Positions 1-12,250 of a stretch of DNA of 64,000 nucleotides are shown here, piece by piece. How positions within the stretch are numbered: position 1 is the stretch's first letter; each line of letters opens with the position of its first letter. A program made the position numbers and the translations under genes. The notes under the pieces were generated by a model. The model made no database searches. It was given only the letters and a program-made list of their open reading frames with translations, and was not told where the DNA came from. Source of the stretch: Myoxocephalus aenaeus (lineage: Eukaryota > Chordata > Actinopteri > Perciformes > Cottidae); contig JBAMJR010000194.1 in the NCBI GenBank assembly GCA_038501785.1, forward strand, positions 257,501 to 321,500, given 5' to 3'.

Positions 1-322
1 GAGTAGATTACATGTTAAGTGAATGCACAGACGCGAATGGTTGCGGAAAAGTGAATTTTTCGCCGGGCGGCACGATAGAGGCCAAATGGCGTTGCGAATA
101 TTCGCAAATCCGCTTTTCCGACTTTCCGCTGCCGTTGAAATATTTCAACTCCAGCGAATAATTCGCCCGACGCGGAGTTGCGAAAGCCAATCGGCGTATA
201 GAAGCTCCGCCCGGCATCACCGCCGTCCTGCCGTCGCTGAATCAAACTGCGGGTCCTGAAGGAGCGCTGGAAGCGGCTTCATTCAGACACTCGTCCTGGA
301 GGAGTCGGAGCTGTGTGCGACT

Positions 323-445
323 ACGGATAATATTATGAACCCAGACACGGGGCGCTTGATGTTCCCATGTGTGTGGGACTTCCTCAACAAGTATAAAGCA
401 GAACTAGTGGTTATTTACATGGTGAATGGTGGAAATAGTAAATGT
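323..445. repeat. Dispersed repeat, copy 1 (left edge)
   Basis: About 120 bp beginning ggataatattatgaaccca is clearly similar to 1414-1530. Weaker similarity continues into flanking gcgaa-rich DNA (about 30-200 and 480-580). It looks like a short DNA-transposon or MITE remnant; no clean termini were identified. The remainder of 1-597 holds no exon. Confidence 0.5.
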
Positions 446-597
446 TTTCACAGACACTGAGATAAGCCCCGCCCCCTTTCCACAGCAAATGGTTGCGAAA
501 AAGCGAATTAACCACATAAAGTCGAGCTAGTAAACTCAGGCGAAAAAGCGTTGCAACTCTTTTGGTGTGAACTCGGGAAAACACTGTGCGTGGGTAC

Positions 598-2854
598 CTT
601 TGGTGTACTCTCTCTTTGTCTGATTATGTAGTCCAGGTTGTTGGTGATGTGCGTGTCCAGGCCACGTGCCAAGTTCCAGGGCTTACAGATCCAGTGGTTA
701 TCCTCTCCCCTGAAACACACCGACACATCTGTTTAGTGCTGATCACAGCGTCATCATCAGCAACACGCTCTTGTGTTTGTGAGGATATAAGAACATATAA
801 CATTCCAACCTTTGTTGCCTCTGTTGATAGCGCTTGACAAACTGCGGCAGCTCTGACTGGAGGTTGAAGGTCTCTGGTAACCAATCGGGATGGGAGCCGC
901 CCTCCACTCTGCGGGCCACGGCAGCCATGCAGTCCTTCACAGTGACAAGGCTCTCGCTGGGGAACTGGTTAAGCATCACATGGGGTCGGTCCTCGCTCAG
1001 CTTCCTGCCAGAGAAGAAGAAGTCATGACGATTCTATAAAAAAAATAAAATAAAATAGCGTCTCTTTTACAAGGGTGGGGTTGTTTGCCGTCACAAATTT
1101 GAGTTTGGGAGTGGATCAAGTATTTTACGCCATAACGCTTAAAGTCATTGGTTAACACCAAACGCCAAAGCAGAGGAACTTTAGACCAGTGGTTCAACTG
1201 GTCTGGCACCATCACCATGAATGACAAGCCACGACCCAAATTTATTTAATGAAAAGATGGTGCAGTTTGAACCTGAGATAGTACAGAATATCACATTATG
1301 CACAGGGAAAAACAAACTCAAAATAAATTAAACAAAAAGTGCAATTAAAAAAAATTCAAGTATACATCCACAAGTATACATGCGGCGTGACATGGAAAAG
1401 TTTGCATCATTCACGGATAATATTATGAACCCAGCCATGAGGGCGCTTGATGTTCCGATGTTTGTGGGACTTCAGCGACGTGTAGCAGAAATAATGGTTC
1501 ATTGCTTCCATGGTGGATGGCGGAAATTAACTGTTTTTATGGCGATAAACCACTCCTCCTCCTCTCCGGCGAGAATGTAGCCAATGATCACAAAAAGTCC
1601 GGCGAGTAAAGCGAGGCAAAGATTTGCTTCGCCTTTGGTGTGAACACAGCATTAAGGAGTGTGAATAGACGGCACTTTCTTATCTTTTTTTTTTGCCCAG
1701 GCATGGCTCCACTGAAAACTGACAAGACTTCATTTTTCGTGCACTGCTCGTTGTTTACAGTCCAATTAACAACTTACATAAAACACTAGAGTTGGCGTCT
1801 GGAATGTGTCGGCATTATTTCCTGCAATTCATCACTTTTTTAGTTTACAGAAGAACTTGGCAGAACACACGATTCACGTTCAGGCAATGTGAACCCTCGA
1901 CCCAAGTTTCATGACGCAATCATTCTCCTTTCTACGAATTACCAACTTCCTAATTTCTAGGAGCTATCTGTTATAAAAACCAAATGTGTTCATCATAACA
2001 AGATACATAAACAGTTTTCCTATGAATCCAAATGTAGGGTGTTCAAAATATGATGATCTTCTTCAGAGGAAAGTAACTTAAAAAAAATGACAATTTTCTT
2101 TTTTTAACATTCTGAGAAGAAAAGCATCTTTAAATTGTTATGTCTCAGTTTAAAAAGGTTAAAAATATGGATTGTAATTTAACATGTTCATTTCAGATAC
2201 TTCCTACGCTATGTTTTCAACTGTCAGGGTACTTTCCACAGGATGCGTGTCGAAGAAGGGAGGATCTGCAAGAATGTGATGCGTAGCCTTGAGTTGACAT
2301 CGGCTACAGCGAGGGCCAAGTGTTATTAATGAGACGAGAGAGTGAGAGTGCTTTGTCAAATATGGACAGCTGCTTTACTACATGAGATTAGGTCTCTGGA
2401 AGATGTGTGATGATTGGTTCACTCAGCTCAGAGACAAAGACGAGGGGCAGACATGTTGTTCTCCAGCACGCGTGGATCACATTACAAATAACAAGGCAGG
2501 CAGTCGATGGAGCGGCAGAAGAACACAATCAAATACATTGGTCATTGAATTACAGCCTCACACAATGTAATTTTACACACACACACAGGGTTTAATAAGC
2601 AGCCATCTGTAGGTACCCGTCTATCGGCTGTCTGTCTGTGTGGGGGGTGGGTTTATATTCTTATCTCACGCTCTGTGTCTCTCTCCGCCTTCCTCTCTCT
2701 TCTATGTCATCATTCCACCCTGTTTCTTACCCCCCCCCTTGTCATCTTGTCCTCCCTCCCTACGGTTCAGGCTCCGGTCTCCATGCAGCCTCCCCAGCAC
2801 CTGGCTCTGGACCGCCTGCACAATCTCAAAACCGTCTGCTTGGCTGTTAGAGAC

Positions 2855-2885
<31 letters not shown>

Positions 2886-5703
2886 ACACACACACACTGG
2901 ATGACCGGCTAAAAGGTCGGCCTGACCCTGCTCAATGAATGCATTATTGTTAACTTGAGGTTTGTTTTCTGAAGTGACACAAGTCCTGAGTACATGCAGA
3001 GATTATGAAGTTCACGCAGTTGGCTCATGTTCACGAGCTTCACGTGACATCCGTGCATGTTTGTTGCTTTCTCTAATTTCTTACTACTTAACCACTTAAG
3101 TATCTATCGGCTATCTTCTCCCTCTACACCATGACTGCACCTCAGGGGACCCATCTGTTAAACTCCTGAAGTTCACAGACGACACAACGGTCATCGGCCT
3201 CATCAGCGACGGCGACGAGTCTGCCTACAGACGGGAGGTTGAACAGCTGGTCCTCTGGTGTGGTCAGAACCACCTGGAGCTGAACAAGGCCAAAACTGTA
3301 GAGATGACAGTAGACTTCAGGAGGAGCCCCCCAACACTACCCCCCCTCACAATACACAACAGCATCCATCACTGTGTGGTTTGGATCGGCCACCAAACAG
3401 GACAGAGTCAGACTCCAACGGATCGTCAGGTCTGCAGAGAGAACCATTGGTTCCAGCCTGCCCTCCATCCTGGACTTGCACACCTCCAGAGTCAGGAAGC
3501 GGGCTGTAAAGATCACCACAGACCCCTCACACCCTGGACACAAGCTGTTCCACCTCCTCCCCTCTGGAAGGCGCTACAGAGCACTGTACGCCAAAACCAC
3601 CAGACACAGGAACAGCTTCTTCCCACTGGCCGTCACTCTGATGAACAGTTAAACAGACTCTTCATCTGCACTATCTGCACTTTTGTTGTTTTACTACCGT
3701 CTTTAATGTCCTTTTTATATTTTTTATATTTATCTTGTATATTTGTGTGTGAAAAAAAAGAAAGTACGAAGAGCAAGTGAAACCGGAGTCAAATTCCATG
3801 TATGTGCAAATTTACATGGCCATTAAAGCTGATTCTGATTCTGATGTGACTACTGATGAGACACCACAAGATCTCACCTCAGTATTCAGTAAAAAGAGAT
3901 AGATATCTAAATAAAGGTTTGGCCAGAGGATGCAGCATTTACCTCCTGGACTGCGTAAGCGAAGCTTGAGGTTCAAATAGCAGAGTAATCTTCCAAGTTT
4001 ATAAACTCTTTTGCAAGTTTATCAGCATTACTACTCGAGTAAAACCACAAGACGAATTGTATGTAATGCTGGACATATTTCAGCAAGTAAAAGTAATAAA
4101 AGTAATATAAGAAAAGCATAAAATAAGAGTGATCTATGTATGTGTAGTTTGTGTGTCTTCTGTTTATATGTGAAGAAAAGCATCATATAAGAAAACAGAT
4201 TATGTAACGTGGTATAATGAACACATCTGGTTTTATAACAAATAGTTCCTAGAAATTAGGAAATTGGCAATTCGTAGAATGACTCATGAAACTTGAGTCT
4301 ATATTCACATTTCATGAACACGAATCTCGTTTGGTGAGGACTGTGTAGAAGACTTCAGGCGGTCATCGACTGCAAAGGGTTTTCTTCCAAGTATTACAAA
4401 TTATTGTTATATTTACTATTATGTTAGTTTGTCCAATTACTTGGAGGGATTTCTAAACAGTTAATGCCATATTTGTGTTATATCCATTGAAATAAAGTTA
4501 AAGTCTACACTTCAACCACACAGTGTCTGCTTTATTTAAAATACATTGCAGTCGTGTAAATAGGAATAATTAGAAAAATTGTGTCACAGTCCAAATACTT
4601 CTGGCCCTGACTATCTTCACTGCTTTTTGTGGCGGAAGTTGACCGGATAAAGGAAGGCCTACAAAGATAAATGTGTCTTTGTATATTTAATAGGCTTCTG
4701 CGCAGAAGGACCAACATCAACATCAAGTGACAATCAAGCGACTGCATCCTTACCAGGGTTTCTATGCACTTAAGGACAAAGAATCAATACTTACATTCAC
4801 AGGATTAGATATGCAGTGTTTCCCCTAGGTTTACAGCTTCAGGGGGGCGGGGTGTCGGCCGGGGGGGTGTCGGCGACGACGACGACATTGGGACATTGGG
4901 AGCGACGTTGGGAGCGTTTAAAAAACGCAGATATATCTGTTTTCTTTCCACGCGACATTATTGGACGCTCTCTGCCGGCTGATGGAAGTGTGCTCTCTGC
5001 CCACCTGTGCGCTCGCACGAGTCTGTGGGCATCGGGGCGGATCTCCGCGGTGCGCGTTACCGAGAGCAAAGTAGAGTTGTAAACGCGACCATGACAGAAA
5101 TACGATCAATAAAATAAGAACATTGAGTTTGTTTAATAAAAGAACAAGGTGTAGACCTGTTTATAGGAAAGGGAACCTTAAATCACGTCTGTGATCTGGC
5201 GCGACGGAGAAAATTACAGGGGGGCGGAGGGTTTTTTCAGGGGGGCGCCCCGCCCCCCTATTCTAACGGTAGGGGAAACCCTGATATGTCTAATCATACA
5301 AACAACGAGGCTTTACTCTTCAAAATGAAGGCACATTCTTGGCTTGGACAGACGGGAAAAGGTCAATGTGCAGACGAGGTTATATTCCACTCTTACATCA
5401 GTGTGATATACAGATTAGGCTTCGTAGAGACAAAACAGTTCAAAGTGCAAAATCAGAAGTTATAATGTCCCTCGGCAGAAAAGGAGTCAGACAACAGCGG
5501 CCAGACAAGATGTCAGTGGGTCGCTCCGGCCATAAGAACAGTATAACATTTAATACAAAGTTAATGAGCAGGTTTCCTCTACACTTTAACCGCCTGTGCA
5601 GCTGTGTGGAGGGACGTGTATCAAACAGCTATGTGCAGCACGGCCGCCACTTCTTAGAAGGAAGAAGTCTGTTTCATCTCGACGCCAACAACTGATAGAG
5701 ATT

Positions 5704-5740
<37 letters not shown>

Positions 5741-8700
5741 TGTGTCTGTCTGACCTGTAGTCTTTGATGTGCTTATAGCTCCAAATGACATCAGCCTCTT
5801 CCTCCTCCTCCGTTAGCTGGAACCGAGGGTGAGTCAGGTTGTTTGTTACTTGTGACAAGTCGGAGTAAACCCTAAATAGAAAAGCACAGAATGATGGAGA
5901 GAATTGGGAAACACAACATGAAAGAAGCACACAACAACACTCTCATATTACATCTGGTCCCTTTCCGTTACTTTTGGACGACCTCAATACCAAAAACCCA
6001 AGATAAGAGAAAATAAATGTCAATAAGACAATGCTTTTCAGGCTGCAGTCGTATTTTAAGCAGCAGTGATTTTTGGGGATGCGAGTAAGTAGCGAGATAA
6101 AAAGTAGGAGTTGGTTTTTACTTTTAATTAGACGTCTCCTTCATCACTGACTACCTGACAGATGGTGGTCAGTGGTACTGGAACCCTTCCTGTGAACCAC
6201 TGACTTCCAGTAAATAAATAACTATGTTTGTGGCATGAGGCTCATATGCAGAGTGAGGCCAAAACATCTGCATTTAGATGTGCAAATACCACATGTGGCA
6301 ACGCAGCGAGCGCAGGTGAACATTAACCCACTCTGTGATCATAAAGTGGTCTTTCATTTCTGGACTAAGGACCAACATAATCTGACACGAGGAGACACTC
6401 ACTTGAGGATCTTGTCCTGAGGCACAGTGTCGGGTTGGATGTCCACAGGAAGCTGCTCCTTGTTCTCCAAAGCAATGGCCTGGAGAAGCAGACAGGGGGG
6501 ACAGTGATGACCTCACAGCATGAAGAGGGACGAGTGAGATGGGGGATGGTTAACTCCATATGATCGACCTCCTATTAGAAAAAGTACAATGGAACTACAC
6601 AAAGTCTTGTGAATCTGTCGGCCACAACTTCACGAAGCCAAGGAACATGTTTGTGTGCGTTTTGAATATATGTTACTGTATACTCATATAATCTGATATA
6701 AACTGGATCTTTGTAATGTGTTATCCGACTCATAGAGGTAGCATAGGAAGCATAGCATAGGAAGCATAGCATAGGAAGCCGGTTAGGGGAAGGAGACGGG
6801 TGATATAATATGTACTGTGAAGGAAACATGACATCTAGACTTGTTAAGCACTACTCTGAGTGGTACACTATTATCTGAGTTAAGAGAATAATTTAACCAC
6901 TCTACTGTCCGACTGCAGCTGGACCGACAAACATCACGTCTGGTTTGGCTGCACTTTGTATGAACTGTTCCCCTTTGGCCTTTACACGATTAACCTTCAT
7001 GCCTTAGATGGGAATTATGAATGAACAATGCCTGTATTGACTTAAAACAGTGCCTGTATTGACTAACATGTTTACTATGTTCACTGGACAATGCCTATAT
7101 TCACTTACATGTTACTATATTTGATTAATACAATGCATATATTCAATGATGCGCGGATGTGAGACCAAAATATGGCCTGACTGACAGTCCATCTCTCATT
7201 TCTTATCCTCTTGAGCCCAAAGAGGCCCCCTGTCCCGAGGCTGGTCAAGGCCCTTTTTGTGCATGACCTGACTGCATGGTATCATGTGCATCGTAAATCT
7301 TCTACTGATGCTTCTGATGTAAAGACCTTTAAAAGACCCCCTTTTATTCCAATTGAACTTCCACCACGGGTACGAAGAGAGCAAAGTGTAACCGGAGTGT
7401 GTACACATGTATGTGTACACACTCACACACGGCCAATAAAGCTGATTCTGAGTAATCAAACCCTGCGGTCCTTTTGTAGAAACAAAGTACCAGGGAAAGA
7501 GGAGCCAGAGTTACCAAGCCAAGTGCACAGTTAGTGTGTAAACTAAGGCAGGGTTCATACACATTCTGACCAATGGGTTTCCATGACTTTAAACCAAATT
7601 TCCATGACCGTAGTTTCATGGAAACTGGCCCCCGTAGAGAGGGCCAGTTTTCTCTGGCCCTCTCCCAAATACGGTTACTGATGAGATATATAGCTGCATG
7701 TCAGCATTCCACCGTTGGTTGGCACGGCAAACAATGTGGGCTTCGTAGATAACTGGCAGTCTTTCCAGGGAAACCCAGGTCTGATTAGGGGAGACGGCAT
7801 CCATCAGGACGCGGAAGAGAGATCACATTACTCCTGTACTAGCTGCTCTCCACTGGCTTCCTGTAAGATCGAGAATCATATTTAAAATCCTCCTCCTCAC
7901 CTACAAAGCCTTAACTGGTGATGCACCATCATATCTTAAAGAGCTCATAGTGCCATATTACCCCACTAGAGCGTTACGCTCACTGAATGCAGGGTTACTT
8001 GTGGTTCCCAGAGTCTTAAAAAGTAGGTTGGGGGCTAGAGCTTTCAGTTATTGGGCTCCTCTTCTGTAGAATCAGCTTCCACTTTCAGCTACTCTCGTCT
8101 CCTTCATTGGGGGATTTGGAGGCGGGACCCTCATTGTGTTATAAACAGGCTTGTGACTTCTGTCTCATTGAATATTGTGTGACAACTGCGCTGAGCAGTT
8201 GCTGCAGACCTTTCCTTCTTCGAAGAATAAACGGACTTAAGACAACTTTGATTCAGAGAAATCATTCCTTCTTTAACAGATTGACAGGGAAAATCTTCCA
8301 TCACAATTTGGTGTCAGAAGTTGGAATCGTTTGAAGCTTCAGCGTGTGTCACAAACTACACCGACATTTAGTGAGCGATTCAGGATGCCAAAGTGTTCTA
8401 CTGAACGACTCAGAAGGTCTTTTATACCAGCAGCAGTTAGATTTTTAGATTTAGTATCTGATGTCGGTCATGTGTCTTGTATCGTATGGCTTGTGTCTTG
8501 TTTCATTTGGCATTTGTTTTGGTGTTCGTTATTTGTAATTTGTCTCTTGTCTGTGAATTTTGTCTGTTGTTGTCTGTATGAGTCTGACCTTTTGGTTACA
8601 CGTGAGTTTCCCCACTGGGGATTAATAAAGTTTTTCAAATAAAAAATATAACACATTTACATGACTTTTACAAAACTTTAGGGATTTTATTTTTTTTAAG

Positions 8701-11700
8701 GACTTTTCCAGGCCTGGAAATAACCATTTTAAAATTCCCTGATAGCAGATAGTCACCAGGTTTTAATAATAAAATACGAATAATATGAACAATCCACAAC
8801 AATATGTTTCATTCAAAAATAAAGTCTTGCTGTCTATTCATGCTTTTCCCCCACCAAAATATGCATTTATTCATGAGGGGTAGAAAATGATTTGAGAGGG
8901 TTGCCCCTTGTTTTTTTCCTAATGAAGTTATTCCTTTAGTTATTAGTACCATCTAATTAATATATTATTAACATATTCCTTTCCTTATTAGTACCATCTA
9001 ATTAATATTTTATTAACATATACATTAAAATATTAAGATGTTATTATTAGTGCTGTCATTAGCGCGTTATTAACGGCGTTAACGCAAACCAATTTTAATG
9101 CCGTCAATTTTATTAACGGCGTTAACGCATTTTAATTTTGCAATTTTTTTTTGCGCGAGCACCACGCCGGATGTAGCTCAACCGGAAGCAAAACAATAGG
9201 CACGCCGTTTGGGCTTGGAAGCTAGGCTAACGTTACGGTTTGAAATGAATGAATGGTGAGCGCGATACGGCAAAATTAATGATATTCAGTGAACTGCGAA
9301 CAGGTGCGCGTGCCAGAAGGGAGCGCGAGTGAACACATTGAACACAGCAGGAGAGAACGCAACGTTAGCCAGCTAGCTAAAGCTCCGGTGGAACATTATT
9401 AGCTAACGCTACCGTTTTTGAGGAGGTAGATTTTGAGGTGAGGGGACTGACGAGGCAGAAGGTAAAGTGGTCCACCGTTCTATCAATAAGCAGACCTGCC
9501 AACCTGTACGCAATTTGCGTAGCGGATACGCATTTTGACGTCAAAGTACGCTGGTAAAAATGAGTCTAAAATTAATTTTAGACTAATTGACCAGCACACA
9601 TTATATGCAATGCAATATAATGCATGACGAGTATTTAATGACTTATCAATATATAGGTTATATATCAAGGTTGGCAGGTCTGAATAAGGCTAAACTAGAA
9701 GTTAACACTAATACAAACATTATTTTTGCAGAATGAGTGTGTTAGGGGAGAAGGATGCAGCCATTGTTAAACAGCTGGATTGAAATGCAGCTGGAACTGG
9801 TCGTGGCTAAAACTGGAAGGCAAGGTCTCAATAAAAGGGCAAGAGGTGTCCTTTCATCTAGGAGATGTATTCTCCAAAATCAACAGGCAGGGATTCACCA
9901 GATGCATTCTCTGCATCAAAGATATAAATGATGCTAACAAAGGCAGCCATGCTCTCCCTTACCACATTGTGCCTCATATACTGTAAATGTTAGACCAGTG
10001 ACAGGCTGGCATGAAATGGCTTGCATAATACTTAGTAAGGAGGCCATAATCATTTTTGACTCATGGCTGAAGTTAAGTTTCTCCAGCTCTCCCCAGGTTG
10101 GCAAAAAAAGCATCTCAAAAGGCATCAGATTGATGCTTTAAAATATGGAATATTTAAATTTTTCTTACGGGAGAGCATGCCCCCGGACCCCCTAGAGGGG
10201 TAATATCCTTCTCACCTTTTTCACCCCTGACCCGTTTTCATGCCTGGTGCACTCTATAATTTTATTTTGTAAACCCTTGTTTACCTGAAATGTGCAGTGA
10301 TTTTATTTTGTACTGCCCTGTTTGGCAGTTGTTTTTCAATAAAATAAAGCAAGCCAATCCACTTTTTCATGTTGATAAGAGCATTAAAATGCAAAAATAG
10401 AAAATTGCGATTAATTGCGATTAATCGCGAGTTAACTATGACATAAATGCGATTAATCGCGATTAAATATTTTAATCGTTTGACAGCACTAGTTATTATT
10501 AGAATGATTGCTATCATTTCTGTGGTCTGTTATGTATCATGTCGAGCTCTTTTCTTCGACATTTCTCTGGTTGAGTCCCAGAACCTCATCATTGAAGACC
10601 AGCTCTGGTCTATAATATAAATAATAATATAAATACAGCGGTGGTCGGGTTCCTTTCTGTATCAAACAGCATCACAGCCATCTGACCCGGGACTGGAGGA
10701 ACTAAACATGTTTGTGTTTCTGGACCCTCAGTGATGGTTCGCCTCACCTCGTAGTACGAGTCCGGGGGCTCGGTCGTGACACTGCTGACCCCTTCTAGAT
10801 CGTCAGGTATCCATGGTAACAGACGGCATCGCCTCACTAGGGGGTCCGTCTCTCCATACGTATAGTCCCGGGTCACTTCATCTGTGGAAATAATCACTTT
10901 TTAGCTGAGTGGTACCGTCTCAGTACTCTGGTTCCTACTGAAGACGGACATCTTCAAACACGGCTCCGGCATTTCCTACAGTTGGTCGCAGCATGTAGGG
11001 AACATGTGGTTGTAGTAGTACCATATAAGTGACCACCTTTTATGTATGCATGTATATCCTTCCTTCCCGCTGCTGTCAGGCTGCACAACAAGCTGAGCTC
11101 ACAGTAGACCACTAACACCTGGAACCCTTTAATCACTTTAAGTACATTCATCTGGTGCAATATATAATACATTTAAGTACTTTATATACTTGTTTTATTC
11201 CGTCTGTATATTTAATATTGCTACTGTATTCTTTCTACTGTTCTTATTACTGTTTATTTATATTACTTGATTTTAGTATTACCTTGTGTGCACTGCTGCT
11301 GTAATCCTGCAATTTCCCAAAGTGCCCACCTGTGGTTCTATGGTACCACTGTAACCACGGTAACACAAGGGTTCTCGGCCTTGGGAGAACTAGCAGAGGG
11401 TTTTGTTAATTTGTAACAGAGTCTGATAAGACCTGCCTCGGCTCAGAGGGTGTGAACAGGAGGAAACACGAGATAAGACCACACACAGGAACAGAGGGCT
11501 TCTCACCAGGCTGCTCTGAGCTTTAGGAAAGTGGGAGTTTGTCTTTGGAATCAAACATTTGCACTCTGTGTTGTTGTTGATGACTATAAAGCACCAACAC
11601 TAATCGGATCAGCGCAAAAGGAAAAAAGAGGGGTACATATCACGATTAGAGATGAGTCCATGATCCCTATTGGAACCATTGACTCATCCGGTACGGACTG

Positions 11701-11831
11701 GTTTTGTTTTAGCAGCTGGTCTTCAAGGTTTCAGACTATTGTTTTCACCACAGTCCCAAAAACATTTCAACTGCTCTGAAGTCAGCATAAACCATCACAA
11801 ATGTTAAATTCTATCATTTTGCTTTGTTACT

Positions 11832-11908
<77 letters not shown>

Positions 11909-12152
11909 AAGTGATTGTTTCCATAAAAATACACAAATCAACATCAGTATTCCAGATCAACACCACTACTAACACATTTGTTTTTAGCCTATTGTTGGTC
12001 ATTCCTGCTTTTATACATATTTATATAATAGTTATGTAAATAACTATTCTGTCTCGTCTATCCTTTACTTTTATCTGTCCAGCTTTGTTGTTGCTACTAG
12101 CTGCTCTTGTGCTTCTGTGGAAGCACATCAAGATAGAAAAAGGCCTTGTATT

Positions 12153-12250
<98 letters not shown>

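Larger units (their letters stand above)
7551..8745 (+). mobile_element. hAT-like MITE copy split by later insertions
   Basis: The left part (7551-7625, cagggttcatacacattctg) and the right part (8645-8745, aacacatttacatgactttt to ccattttaaaattcc) match the two halves of the uninterrupted copy at 17467-17905. About 1 kb of LINE and LTR pieces sits between them. The right end is truncated. Confidence 0.65.

Noticed and set aside
3304..3780. 158-codon plus-strand frame
   Set aside because: Out-of-frame reading of the deleted L2-like copy; the real coding frame is different.
8090..8335. Complete LTR retrotransposon
   Set aside because: No second LTR, no gag or pol coding and no target duplication were found; kept only as a possible remnant.
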